Shown: in pieces, positions 25,387 through 33,588 of the stretch | Position numbering within the stretch: the stretch's first letter is position 1 | Layout: every line of letters starts with the position of its first letter | From: Acidisoma cellulosilyticum | Lineage (GTDB): Bacteria; Pseudomonadota; Alphaproteobacteria; Acetobacterales; Acetobacteraceae | Direction: 5' to 3' | Assembly (NCBI RefSeq): GCF_020621385.1 | Contig: NZ_JAESVA010000001.1 | Span: forward strand, 434,001 to 498,000 | Length of the DNA: 64,000 bases | Made by a program: the position numbers and the translations under genes | The notes under the pieces: generated by a model | The model's database searches: none | Told to the model about the DNA's origin: nothing | The model's input: the letters and a program-made list of their open reading frames with translations, nothing else

Positions 25387-25799
25387 GCGCGTCCCGCTTC
25401 CGCGTTCGGCTCGGCGCCGGCTGTCACGCTGGCAGTCACCGACGGCTTGCTGGCCGTCGCGGCATTGCGGCGCGCGCGCGCCAAGGCCTTACGCACATCC
25501 TCGATCAGATCGGTGAAGGGCCGAGCAGCGGTCTTGTCACGGCCGATCACGACCATGTCGAAGCCGCGTTCGATATCGGGATCGAGGGCAAGGCGCACAG
25601 CCTCACGCAACCGCCGCTTGGTCCGGTTGCGAACCACGGCGTTGCCGACTTTCTTCGTGACGGTGAAGCCCACGCGAAAGGGCGCATCGTCATCGCGCGG
25701 CATGAACTGAAGCACAAGGCCTGGCATGGGCGCTTTCGCGCCCTTGCCGGCGACGGCCAGGAACTCCGCGCGACGTTTGAGACGTGGCGGCTGGCTCAT
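25383..25799 (-). CDS. rnpA: Ribonuclease P protein component
   Basis: Protein subunit of RNase P, which trims the 5' leader of precursor tRNAs. It has 138 residues. The family core is visible: LKRRAEFLAVAGKG, FRVGFTVTKKVGNAVVRNRTKRRLREA (the RNR motif) and FDMVVIGRDKTAARPF. A C-terminal tail of about 30 residues (ATASKPSVTASVTAG..) is an extension rich in Ala, Ser and Thr, not part of the fold. It lies 40 bases after rpmH, with a hairpin at the rpmH stop, and overlaps yidD by four bases. Confidence 0.96.
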   Translation of the reverse strand: MSQPPRLKRRAEFLAVAGKGAKAPMPGLVLQFMPRDDDAPFRVGFTVTKKVGNAVVRNRTKRRLREAVRLALDPDIERGFDMVVIGRDKTAARPFTDLIEDVRKALARARRNAATASKPSVTASVTAGAEPNAEAGRA

Positions 25800-25825
25800 G
25801 ATCGAGTCGTCGCCACTCTCTCACT

Positions 25826-25842
25826 TGATCCCGAAGGGATCA
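25826..25842 (-). other. Intercistronic hairpin at the rpmH stop
   Basis: TGATCCC and GGGATCA form a perfect 7-bp stem with a 3-base loop, and the stem includes the rpmH stop codon. No T run follows. It may set the ratio of L34 to RnpA by RNA processing or partial termination, as the two proteins are needed in very different amounts. Confidence 0.45.
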
Positions 25843-25974
25843 GGCGGACAGACGCTTGCGGCCCTTGGAGCGGCGGTTGGCGATAACCTTGCGGCCGCCG
25901 ACGGTCTCCATACGGGCGCGGAAGCCGTGCCGGCGCTTGCGGACGATCTTCGAGGGCTGATAGGTGCGCTTCAC
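25840..25974 (-). CDS. rpmH: Ribosomal protein L34 (bL34)
   Basis: A 44-residue basic protein of the large ribosomal subunit. The translation reads [20 protein letters not shown] and continues as [20 protein letters not shown] then RLSA, which matches bL34 over its full length. It starts with GTG at 25974, with GGAGAG six bases upstream. It is first in the conserved unit rpmH-rnpA-yidD-yidC-engB. A sigma-70-like promoter lies at 26098-26127. In many bacteria this unit is near dnaA or the replication origin; no dnaA or origin signals are seen here. Confidence 0.97.
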   Translation of the reverse strand: MKRTYQPSKIVRKRRHGFRARMETVGGRKVIANRRSKGRKRLSA

Positions 25975-26097
25975 GTTACTCTCCAGTCTTTCCGGCCTCG
26001 GGCGGGCTCACCCGGCCGGGGGTCGGCAAAATTTTTGTCATCAACACAACACACGGGCGCCCCCACCTCTGACGGCAGCGGTCCCGTTCGGTCGGGC

Positions 26098-26127
26098 GGT
26101 ATAGGGGGGTCTTCCTGCCGCCGTCAA
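26098..26127 (-). promoter_or_regulatory. Candidate sigma-70 promoter of rpmH
   Basis: On the minus strand TTGACG (26127-26122) is followed after 18 bases by TATACC (26103-26098). The predicted leader to the GTG start is about 115 bases. The match to both hexamers is good, and the gene is a highly expressed ribosomal one. Confidence 0.5.
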
Positions 26128-26176
26128 TGTGTAAGCATCTGTTGCCAGCTAAGACATTTCGCAAGATTTTATCCGC

Positions 26177-27151
26177 ATGACGCTCTTTCCGCCGATCAAT
26201 GACGCCAGACGGCCGCCACCCGGACATGGGTGTGCGCTGGCACTTCAGGGTGGCGCGGCGCATGGCGCTTTCACCTGGGGGGCCGTCGATCGGCTGCTAG
26301 AGGCCGGAAAACGCTTCGATTCGATCTGCGGTGTTTCAGCTGGCGCGATGCTCGGCGCCGTGCTGGTGCAAGGCATGGTCGAGAACGGCAATACCGGCGC
26401 GCGCGCCGCCATGCGCCGGCTATGGGAGGAGGTCAGCGCGATCGGGGCCATCGGCCCCCTGCAACGCTCACCCCTGGAACGTTTCCTTTATGGCTCCGAT
26501 CTCAGCAGCAATGTCATGTGGGCAGGGCTGGAGACGGCGATGCGGCTTTTCAGCCCGCATCAGCTCAATCCGCTCGGCCATAATCCGCTGCGCCCGCTGA
26601 TGCAGGACCTGCTGCGGCCGGATCTGCTCGCCGCCCCGGAAGCGCCACGGCTGTTCGTCGGCGTCACGGATGTCGAGACCGGCGCGCCGGTGATCTTCCG
26701 GAATGCCGCCATCACGGTCGAGGTGCTGCTCGCCTCCGCCTGTCTGCCACTGGTCTTTCCGGCGGTCGAGATCGACGGTCGCGCCTATTGGGACGGCGGC
26801 TATAGCGGCAATCCGCCGTTGGAACCCCTGCTCAGCCCTTTGCCGCATACCCTGTTCCTCGTGCGCGGCCAGCCCGCTCGGCGGCCGGGCGTGCCCCGCA
26901 CCCCTGCCGAAATCATGAACCGGCTGAACGAAATCGCCTGCCATGCCGTGCTGGAGACCGAGCTGAACGCCCTGCCGCCCAGCATCGCGGTTATTACAAT
27001 CGACGCCGATCCGGCGCTCGGCACCCTGCCCATATCAAGCAAATTCAACACGGATCGGTCCTTCCTTGCCGAGCTTTTCGAAGAAGGCCAGCGCGCCGCC
27101 GAACGCGCGCTTGAACAAACAGATCTGCAAACGGAACCTTTGCCTGCATGA
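26177..27151 (+). CDS. Patatin-like phospholipase
   Basis: A 324-residue serine acyl hydrolase. The oxyanion-hole motif is LQGGAAHGAF, the nucleophile is S54 in GVSAGA, and the partner aspartate is D206 in YWDGGYSGN, so the Ser-Asp dyad is complete. There is no signal peptide, which suggests an intracellular enzyme acting on membrane lipids or acyl esters. The upstream sequence is the divergent rpmH promoter region. The stop overlaps the start of a small histidine kinase by four bases (ATGA), implying coupled translation. The closest functional class is the RssA/PlpD-type bacterial patatins. Confidence 0.9.
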   Translation: MTLFPPINDARRPPPGHGCALALQGGAAHGAFTWGAVDRLLEAGKRFDSICGVSAGAMLGAVLVQGMVENGNTGARAAMRRLWEEVSAIGAIGPLQRSPLERFLYGSDLSSNVMWAGLETAMRLFSPHQLNPLGHNPLRPLMQDLLRPDLLAAPEAPRLFVGVTDVETGAPVIFRNAAITVEVLLASACLPLVFPAVEIDGRAYWDGGYSGNPPLEPLLSPLPHTLFLVRGQPARRPGVPRTPAEIMNRLNEIACHAVLETELNALPPSIAVITIDADPALGTLPISSKFNTDRSFLAELFEEGQRAAERALEQTDLQTEPLPA

Positions 27152-27900
27152 CCGATAACGAGACCCAGGACGCGCAGTCGCGCGAGCTAACAAGGCTTCG
27201 GCTGGAAGTCGCCGAACTCAAGGCCGTTTTGGGCGAGGACGGGTTTCGCCTGCGGCGCCTGGCAGAACTCGGCATGGCGCAAGCCAAGCTCAACCACGAC
27301 CTGCGCAATGCCATCGCCCCGGCAATGATGGTCGCGGACCGGCTTAGCGAATCGGCGGACCCGAAGGTCGGACGGTCAGGCAAAATGATCGTCACAGCAC
27401 TGGAACAGGCAGCCGCCCAGATTGCTTCGACGCTCGATTTTGCGGTCGATAAGCAGCCCGTGCTGGCGCATTCGGGCTTTCCCATCGCAGCAGTCATTGG
27501 GGAGCTGACGGTCGAGATCGGGCCCGAATTCGCAGCATTTCAGGTCGAAAACAGGATTGCGGTGGAGATCGAGATTACGGCGGATCGCGCGCTGATGCTG
27601 CGCGCCTTCGGCCATATGCTGCGCACCGCCGCGAAGGCTCAGGCGAAAACGATGGTCATTACGGCCGAGCGGACAGCCGACCAGCTTCACATCACGCTGC
27701 AGGATGACGGCCGTCCCTTCCGGGACCCTGGCGCCAATCCGCTGAGCGCCTTTTCAGGCGCCTTCCGCTACGGCAGCAGCGGCCTCGGCCTTGTCATCGC
27801 GCGCGAATTGATCGAGGCCCATGGCGGCCGCCTCACCCTGCTGCCCGACAGCGGCGCCGGGCGCACAGTGTTGGAAGTGACGCTGCCGGTTCAGATCTAG
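27148..27900 (+). CDS. Small soluble histidine kinase-like protein
   Basis: A 250-residue protein with no membrane segment and no recognisable sensor domain. The N-terminal 35 residues look coiled-coil (ELTRLRLEVAELKAVLGED). A dimerisation helix follows, with H50 in LNHDLRNAIAPAMMVADRL as the likely phospho-acceptor. The C-terminal ATPase-type fold has a weak N box and ends with the G motif GSSGLGLVIARELIEAHGG. The D box DDGRPF lacks the usual glycine, so ATP binding may be weak. It is translationally coupled to the patatin gene. It may take its signal from a partner protein; no response regulator is adjacent. Confidence 0.82.
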   Translation: MTDNETQDAQSRELTRLRLEVAELKAVLGEDGFRLRRLAELGMAQAKLNHDLRNAIAPAMMVADRLSESADPKVGRSGKMIVTALEQAAAQIASTLDFAVDKQPVLAHSGFPIAAVIGELTVEIGPEFAAFQVENRIAVEIEITADRALMLRAFGHMLRTAAKAQAKTMVITAERTADQLHITLQDDGRPFRDPGANPLSAFSGAFRYGSSGLGLVIARELIEAHGGRLTLLPDSGAGRTVLEVTLPVQI

Positions 27901-27935
27901 TTCCGAACCGGCCGTCTCATCAGCAGCGAGGCCGG

Positions 27936-29138
27936 CTAAGCCGCGCGCCCCATAATCATGTCCCGCCGTTCGATGCCGAAGGCAACGAGAACGGCGATGA
28001 CCACGGCCACGACACCGGCCACACCCGCCAGCGCGTAGCTGTAATTGTGGTTGTAATGGGCGCCGATCGCCGTCTGCAGCGTCGCGTTATAGGACGCGAG
28101 GAAGTTGCCAAGCTGATAGACGAAGCCCGGAAAGGTGCCACGAATATCGGCCGGTGACAGCTCGTTGAGATGGGCGGGGATAACACCCCAGGCCCCCTGC
28201 ACCATGAACTGCATCAGGAAGGCACCGAGCGCCAGCAACCAGGGCGAGTTGGAGAAAGCCCAAAGCGGGATGATCGGCAGAGACAGCACGGCGGCGATGA
28301 CGATCGCGCGCCGTCGGCCGATCTTCTGCGACAGCGCTCCGAAGCAAAGGCCACCCAGCATGGCACCGATATTATAGGTGATGGCGATAGCCGTGATGGT
28401 CCCGTGGCTGAAGCCGTGCTGCACCTTCAGGAAGGCCTTGGGATAGATATCCTGCGTGCCGTGACTGAAGAAGTTGAAGGCCGCCATCAGGATCACCGCA
28501 TAGACGGTGAGGCCCGCATGGCGGCGCAGCACCTCCATGATCGGTGTGCGCGGCCGGGCCTGGCGGGCATGCCAATCCGGGCTTTCCGGCACATTGCGGC
28601 GTATATAGACGACCAGCAGAGCCGGCAGGGCGCCGATGATGAACAGACCGCGCCAGCCGAGCCACTGGTTGAAGATCCCGTAGGCCAGCGTCGCCAGCAG
28701 ATAGCCGCTGGGATAGCCCGCCTGCAGCAGACCGGAGACCCAGCCGCGCCACTTGGCCGGGACGCTCTCCATCGTCAGCGATCCGCCGACGCCCCATTCG
28801 CCGCCCATGGCGATGCCGAACAGCGCCCGCAGCACCATGAAGGCGAGCAGCGTCGGCGCCAGGCCGGAGAGCAGTTCAAGCGCCGAGAAGCACAGGATAT
28901 TGGCCATCATCACGGGGCGGCGGCCGTATTTATCCGCAAGCCGCCCGAAGATCAGCGCACCCACGGCGCGCATCGCCAGGGTCAATGTGATGGCAAGGCT
29001 TGCGGTCGTCAGGCCGACACCGAAGGTCTTTGCCACGTCATCGAAGACGAAGATCATGATAAAGAAATCGAACGCGTCGAGCGTCCAGCCGAGATAGGCG
29101 GCAAGAACCACCTTACTGGCATTCCGGGTGTCGGACAT
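27936..29138 (-). CDS. MFS transporter, SHS/metabolite:H+ symporter type
   Basis: A 400-residue carrier with 12 hydrophobic segments. The N-terminal YLGWTLDAFDFFIMIFVFDD is characteristic of the sialate/lactate SHS family (NanT, JEN1), and GRLADKYGRRPVMM is the classical MFS loop motif. GIAMGGEWGVGGSLTMESVP follows. Probable substrates are monocarboxylates such as lactate; the sequence alone does not decide. The ATG has GAGGGA upstream. It stands alone; the 3' end of the patatin/kinase pair converges on it. A palindrome at 29203-29220 lies in its upstream region. Confidence 0.88.
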   Translation of the reverse strand: MSDTRNASKVVLAAYLGWTLDAFDFFIMIFVFDDVAKTFGVGLTTASLAITLTLAMRAVGALIFGRLADKYGRRPVMMANILCFSALELLSGLAPTLLAFMVLRALFGIAMGGEWGVGGSLTMESVPAKWRGWVSGLLQAGYPSGYLLATLAYGIFNQWLGWRGLFIIGALPALLVVYIRRNVPESPDWHARQARPRTPIMEVLRRHAGLTVYAVILMAAFNFFSHGTQDIYPKAFLKVQHGFSHGTITAIAITYNIGAMLGGLCFGALSQKIGRRRAIVIAAVLSLPIIPLWAFSNSPWLLALGAFLMQFMVQGAWGVIPAHLNELSPADIRGTFPGFVYQLGNFLASYNATLQTAIGAHYNHNYSYALAGVAGVVAVVIAVLVAFGIERRDMIMGRAA

Positions 29139-29202
29139 CCATCCCTCACATTGTTCTTGTGACAGACAGGAGCCGACACAGTGCGGCGCCTGATGGCCCT
29201 AT

Positions 29203-29220
29203 CCTGTCAGTTCAGACAGG
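29203..29220. promoter_or_regulatory. Palindrome upstream of the SHS-type carrier gene
   Basis: CCTGTC and GACAGG flank a 6-base centre, and a further half site GACAGG lies at 29165-29170. It lies 65 bases ahead of the carrier start. A repressor site for a carboxylate-responsive regulator is possible; no regulator gene is next to it. Confidence 0.3.
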
Positions 29221-29263
29221 AATTGCCAAGGCAGCGGCAATATTTGTGCTGGCGGCTGGCGCT

Positions 29264-29749
29264 TTACGGGTGGCGGTGGATGGGGTCGATCCAGGCAACA
29301 GATTCAGGTTTTTCGACGGGCTCGATATCAAGATTGACGACGACCGCCTCTCCGCCGCTGCGCACCAGGACGCATTCCAGCGGCTCCTCCGTGCCGGCAT
29401 TGATCTCCTGATGGGGAACGAAAGGCGGCACGAAGATGAAGTCGCCGGGCCCGGCCTCGGCCACGAATTCCAGCGCTTCGCCCCAGCGCAGTCGCGCCCG
29501 GCCGCGCACGACATAGATGACGCTTTCCAGATCGCCGTGGTGATGGGCGCCGGTTTTGGCGTCGGGCGCGATGGTGACCGTGCCGGCCCAGATTTGCTGG
29601 GCGCCGTTGCGGGCCGCGTTGACGGCGGCAGCGCGCTGCATGCCCGGCGTATGGGCGGTATTGGGATCCAGCTGATCGCCGCGGATCACTTGCACGCCGT
29701 CATGCCGCCAGCGGGCGGGGCTGCCCTCGGCGCCCGGTTGCTCGCTCAT
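29264..29749 (-). CDS. Cupin-domain protein
   Basis: A 161-residue single cupin. The first cupin motif is GAHHHGDLESVIYVVRG with the metal-binding histidines and glutamate, and the second is PGDFIFVPPFVPHQEIN with the third histidine. A hydrophobic strand ECVLVRSGGEAVVVNLDI follows. Metal-dependent isomerase, dioxygenase or sensor roles are all possible. The start ATG overlaps the stop of the metallo-hydrolase by four bases (ATGA), so the two are co-translated. It is the last gene of a three-gene unit. Confidence 0.85.
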   Translation of the reverse strand: MSEQPGAEGSPARWRHDGVQVIRGDQLDPNTAHTPGMQRAAAVNAARNGAQQIWAGTVTIAPDAKTGAHHHGDLESVIYVVRGRARLRWGEALEFVAEAGPGDFIFVPPFVPHQEINAGTEEPLECVLVRSGGEAVVVNLDIEPVEKPESVAWIDPIHRHP

Positions 29750-30411
29750 GCCTGTTCACCCACGAAAGGATTGGTCTTCCGTTCCTGCCCGATGGTGGAG
29801 CGCGCGCCGTGGCCGCACAGAAACACGAAGCTGTCGTCGAGCGGCAACAGCTTCTCCCGGATCGAGGTCAACAGCAATTCGGAATCGCCATAGGGAAAAT
29901 CCGTACGACCGACCGAGCCCCGAAACAGCACATCGCCGAAGATGCCGAAGCCGAGATGGCGGTCGACGAAGACGATATGGCCGGGCGTATGGCCCGGACA
30001 GAACAGCACCTCGAACTTATGCCCGGCAATGACGACATGGTCGCCCTCATGCAGCCAGCGATCCGGCGTGACGGGCCGGGCATCGGTCATGCCATAGCCC
30101 TCCCCCGTCACCTGCAACCCGTCGAGCAGGAACTTGTCCTCCTCGCTCGGCCCCCAGATCGGCACCGGCACGCCTTCGCGCAGGCTCAGTTCCTCCCGCA
30201 GCCGCGCGGCGCCGCCGGCATGGTCGATATGGCCGTGGGTGAGCAGGATCTGGTCGATATGCAGGCCGAAAGTGGTGATCGTCTCAAGCAGGCGATCGAC
30301 GTCGCCGCCGGGGTCGATGACCACGCCATGCTTGGTCGCATCATCCCAGATGATCGTGCAGTTCTGCCGGAACGGCGTGACCTGCTCGACCGCGAGCTTC
30401 AGCTGGCTCAA
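29746..30411 (-). CDS. MBL-fold metallo-hydrolase (glyoxalase II-like)
   Basis: A 221-residue zinc hydrolase of the metallo-beta-lactamase superfamily. The metal sites are complete: LTHGHIDHAGGAA (HxHxDH), then CPGHTPGHIVFVD, and GDVLFRGSVGRTDFPYGD as the third ligand region with a late histidine in LCGHGARSTIG. Glyoxalase II-like thioester hydrolysis or a persulfide-type reaction is plausible; true GloB is usually longer. Translation starts with TTG at 30411, supported by GAGG seven bases upstream. It follows the DUF6134-like gene by nine bases. Confidence 0.9.
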   Translation of the reverse strand: MSQLKLAVEQVTPFRQNCTIIWDDATKHGVVIDPGGDVDRLLETITTFGLHIDQILLTHGHIDHAGGAARLREELSLREGVPVPIWGPSEEDKFLLDGLQVTGEGYGMTDARPVTPDRWLHEGDHVVIAGHKFEVLFCPGHTPGHIVFVDRHLGFGIFGDVLFRGSVGRTDFPYGDSELLLTSIREKLLPLDDSFVFLCGHGARSTIGQERKTNPFVGEQA

Positions 30412-30420
30412 AAGTGGACC

Positions 30421-31122
30421 TCACAGCTTTGCGTAGGTGACGAACGAACCGTCTCCCGCGCGGAAAGACAAGCCCACCCATTCCCAAGTCTCGCTGAAAT
30501 AGGTGTCGAAATGCAAATCCCCCCGCGCGTTGAATTGCCGGGCGGGGATCTTGCGGCCGTCGGCGAGCGCGACCTGGCTGTCCCCTGCCGATGTCACGGT
30601 CGGGTGCATCAGGCGCCCATCCTCCGTATTGATCATCGGGCCGCGAAGCATGTCATGGTTCCACTGCGATGTCGGCAAAGCGCCCGGCGGCGCCTGATAG
30701 CCCTCCGGATGCGCCGTGCCGCGAACCATGAGATTGTCGCCCGCCTGCCAGCCCTGGGCGTAGAAATTCCGCCCGTTCTTTTGCGTCGTCGCTGCAAAGC
30801 TGAGCAGCCGGCCATTGTCCCAGGTCTCGGTTTCATGATGATGCAACCGATAGACCGGGATCATCGCCAGGGTGACGCGGATCGAAACGTCAACGGTCGC
30901 CGTCAGACGGTTGCCGGACTGCTCAAACCTGACCGTCTCACGCCCGATATGGCTGCCCTCGCGGATCAGATCGAAGGCCAGCTGGCCGCTGGGCGGCACC
31001 ACCTGCGCGCGGGCGCTGCCCGTGGCGAGGAGCGCGGCACTGGCCGCGCCCATGCCGAGAACTGAGCGCCGACCTAGGGTTTTTTGCTCCAAATCCCGTT
31101 CGCTTCTGACCTTGATGACCAT
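30421..31122 (-). CDS. Exported DUF6134-like protein
   Basis: A 233-residue protein with an N-terminal export signal of twin-arginine shape: GRRSVLGMGAASAALLATG, cleaved after ARA. The mature part is beta-rich (LAFDLIREGSHIGRETVRFEQSG, ATVDVSIRVTLAMIPVYRL), resembling the DUF6134 family and, loosely, lipocalin-like folds. The name is a family recognition at modest confidence; the function is unknown. The start at 31122 has GGGAGAC upstream; a frame from 31215 would add 31 residues of no recognisable signal. First gene of the DUF6134-like / MBL hydrolase / cupin unit, divergent from the SixA-type phosphatase. Confidence 0.72.
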   Translation of the reverse strand: MVIKVRSERDLEQKTLGRRSVLGMGAASAALLATGSARAQVVPPSGQLAFDLIREGSHIGRETVRFEQSGNRLTATVDVSIRVTLAMIPVYRLHHHETETWDNGRLLSFAATTQKNGRNFYAQGWQAGDNLMVRGTAHPEGYQAPPGALPTSQWNHDMLRGPMINTEDGRLMHPTVTSAGDSQVALADGRKIPARQFNARGDLHFDTYFSETWEWVGLSFRAGDGSFVTYAKL

Positions 31123-31286
31123 CTGGCTCGTCTCCCTTATGCGGTAAGGACCGTCGGCAGTCTGGCTTCGATGTGGCGCGCCCGGCGCCGAGCGCCAGAA
31201 GGCGCCGCACGACAAAGAGGTGGACGCGGTCGTTCCTCGGGCGGAAGCTGGGGACAGGCAGCAATTTTTGTGACAGAATATTGACC

Positions 31287-31826
31287 ATGCGCCAGCTCCT
31301 CCTTTTGCGCCACGCGAAGTCCAACTGGGACGATCCTAGTCTCAACGACCATGACCGGCCGCTGGATGCAGAGGGTCAGTCCGCAGCCGTCGCCCTCCGC
31401 GCTGCGACCATCGCGCGGGGTTTGGCACCCGACCTTATCCTCGTCTCCTCCGCCCGTCGTACGCGCGAAACGCTGGAATTGCTGGAACCGCTGCCCGAGA
31501 CGGTGCGCGTGCTGCGGACGAGCGAGCTCTACCTCGCCAGCCCGCGACAGATCCTGGACCAGATCGCGGATCTGCCCGCCGATACGGGCAGCGTGATGAT
31601 CATCGCCCACAATCCCGGACTGCACGATCTGGCGATGATGCTGATCGGTCCGCATGCCGTCAGCCTGAGCCAGCCTTATACAATGCGCGTCGCACGCGGC
31701 TTTCCGACGGCAGCGTTGGCCGAGTTTTCGGTCGCCGGCTCCTGGCGGGACCTGCCGCAGGGCGCGCGGCTTGTCCGTTTCCTGACACCCCATGATTTAC
31801 AGCAGACCGTTCAAGATAATGCCTGA
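31287..31826 (+). CDS. SixA-type histidine phosphatase
   Basis: A 179-residue phosphoglycerate-mutase-like phosphatase. The catalytic histidine is H9 in LLRHAKSNWDD, an arginine follows in SSARRTRET, and the second histidine is in IIAHNPGLHDLAM. This short form is the SixA family, which dephosphorylates phosphohistidine on phosphotransfer proteins. The start at 31287 places the RHAK motif at residue 8 as usual. Its last eight bases overlap the start of the CHAD-domain gene, so the two are coupled; the same pairing occurs in other bacteria. Confidence 0.9.
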   Translation: MRQLLLLRHAKSNWDDPSLNDHDRPLDAEGQSAAVALRAATIARGLAPDLILVSSARRTRETLELLEPLPETVRVLRTSELYLASPRQILDQIADLPADTGSVMIIAHNPGLHDLAMMLIGPHAVSLSQPYTMRVARGFPTAALAEFSVAGSWRDLPQGARLVRFLTPHDLQQTVQDNA

Positions 31827-33414
31827 CACTACCGCCGTGATTACCGCTCCCGTCGTGATGCTGGAGCTTGTCTGCGCGCCCACTGCGCTGACCAAACTCA
31901 CCCGGCATCCGGCGCTCAGAACCGCAAAGGTCAGGCGCCCACGCGCGCGCCCTTTCACCCTGACCTGGTACGACACGGCCAGCTATGCCCTGGCCGGACG
32001 GGACCTCGCGTTGGCCGATTGCGATGCCGAGCAGCTCTGGGAATTGAAGCGCCTCGGCCTTGGCTGGCCGCGTCGCCCCGGCATGGCGGCAGCGTCCATC
32101 GCGACCGCTGTCAACCCGGCCGGGCTGGAGGAAGCGGGATATGCGATCCCTGGACCGCTGCAGAAGACGGCCAGCCTGACGGGCGAGCGGCAGCGCTTCC
32201 CGGTTACGCGTGACGGCGTCGTGCTGGACTGCACGCTGATCACCGGTGAAGCCCAGCCGATCACGCCGCAAGGCGCGTCAGGCGCGTCCCGCCTTGTTGT
32301 GCGCCTGACGATCAGCGGACCGCTGACCAAGGCGCTCGACCTCGCCCAGGCTCTGGCCGCCGATCTGCCGATATTGCCTGCCTTCATGACGCTGCCGCAG
32401 GAAATGCTGCTGCTGCGTGGGGCCAAGCTGAAGGCCCTGCCCGCGCCTGCCCTCTCTGCCGAGATGACGACGACGGAAGCTTTCGCGATCATCGCCTCGG
32501 GCTTCGTGCAGACATTTCTGACCCGGCTGGAGCAGATCGAGGGGCGCAGCGGGCCCGAACCCGTACACCAGGCCCGCGTGACGCTGCGGCGGCTGCGCGC
32601 GCTCATGCTCGCCTTCCGTCCCATTCTGGGCGATGCCGAGGACAGACTGAAACCTCTGCTCGGCCGGCTGAAGACGGTGCTGGGACCCGCACGCGACTGG
32701 GATGTTTTCCTGTCGGAAACGGTGGACCCGCTGGCGCGCGCGCTGCCCGAAGCGGACCCGGCGATCGACTGGCTGCGGAGTGCTGCGACCGCCCGACGAG
32801 AGGCCGCCTATGCAGCACTGATCGACTGGCTGCGCCGGCCGGATTATCGCAGCCTCGTCTGGCGGCTTGTCGATCTCTGCCTCGGATCGGCCGAACCCGC
32901 CTTGCTCGTCGCAATCGACCAGCCGCCTGCCGCCGAGGCAGACGCGGCCTTGGCCGGCGAGACAAGTTCGCCCATTGTGATACCGGCCAGTACCGATGAT
33001 CTGATCGGCAGCTTCGCCCAGCATTGCCTGGAGAGCCGTTGGAAAAAGACCATAAGGCCGGTCCGCGAGCTCATCCCTATGCCCCTGCCAGAGCTGCATG
33101 AGCTGCGTATCAAGTGCAAGAAACTGCGCTATCAGGCCGAGATGCTGCAGGACGCGCTGCCGGCCAAAAGCGGCCGCAAACTCATCAAACGGCTGACGGA
33201 AACCCAGGAGATCATGGGCTTGCTGAATGACGGCGCGGTCGCGACCGAACTGGCCGTCAGCTTAAGGCCTGGACAGGACATGGCTTTGCGCGAGCAAGTG
33301 CTGGCGGCCGAGGCGATCGGCGTCATTCACGGCTATAGCATCGGCCATACGCGAGACGGCCGCGCGGCCGTGATCGAGTCCTGGCGCAAACTGGCTAGGT
33401 TTGCCCCCTTCTAA
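31819..33414 (+). CDS. CYTH-like/CHAD domain protein (degenerate CYTH)
   Basis: About 531 residues. The C-terminal two thirds form a CHAD domain (about 245-530), an all-helical polyphosphate-binding fold with the conserved basic His/Arg pattern VHQARVTLRRLRALMLAF and LHELRIKCKKLRYQAEML. The N-terminal third should be a CYTH triphosphatase domain. The ExExK motif that binds metal there is reduced to VMLELVC, and the usual RVR and QTLK strands are missing, so catalytic activity is doubtful. The start is uncertain: the ATG at 31819 overlaps the phosphatase stop by eight bases; ATGs at 31792 and 31858 are alternatives. Confidence 0.82.
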   Translation: MPDTTAVITAPVVMLELVCAPTALTKLTRHPALRTAKVRRPRARPFTLTWYDTASYALAGRDLALADCDAEQLWELKRLGLGWPRRPGMAAASIATAVNPAGLEEAGYAIPGPLQKTASLTGERQRFPVTRDGVVLDCTLITGEAQPITPQGASGASRLVVRLTISGPLTKALDLAQALAADLPILPAFMTLPQEMLLLRGAKLKALPAPALSAEMTTTEAFAIIASGFVQTFLTRLEQIEGRSGPEPVHQARVTLRRLRALMLAFRPILGDAEDRLKPLLGRLKTVLGPARDWDVFLSETVDPLARALPEADPAIDWLRSAATARREAAYAALIDWLRRPDYRSLVWRLVDLCLGSAEPALLVAIDQPPAAEADAALAGETSSPIVIPASTDDLIGSFAQHCLESRWKKTIRPVRELIPMPLPELHELRIKCKKLRYQAEMLQDALPAKSGRKLIKRLTETQEIMGLLNDGAVATELAVSLRPGQDMALREQVLAAEAIGVIHGYSIGHTRDGRAAVIESWRKLARFAPF

Positions 33415-33515
33415 GCCTAACGGCCAGTCCCTCACGCGCCAATTAAGACTCATGCTGCAAGCGCGAAGATTGCCAGGATCGCAGCACCGTCCTATGTCAA
33501 AGCTTCTCAAATCCG

Positions 33516-33548
33516 GCCTCTCAGGCGGCTAAGACAGCCGCCAGAGGC
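33516..33548 (+). other. Stem-loop ahead of gltA
   Basis: GCCTCT (33516-33521) and AGAGGC (33543-33548) enclose GGCGGCT / AGCCGCC with a 5-base loop AAGAC; a two-base bulge separates the two stems. It ends 40 bases before the gltA start. It is either the end of the CHAD transcript (no T run) or a structured gltA leader. Confidence 0.4.
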
Positions 33549-33588
33549 GCCGGCCACACGCACAACCTGAAGAATGAAGGGCGGCGGA

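Noticed and set aside
26000-26170. A replication origin near rpmH
   Set aside because: No dnaA gene, DnaA-box cluster or AT-rich unwinding region is visible; only a promoter-like pair is found.
31173-31287. A longer N-terminus for the SixA-type phosphatase
   Set aside because: The extra 38 residues are basic and lack similarity; starting at 31287 places the catalytic RHAK at residues 8-11 as in the family.
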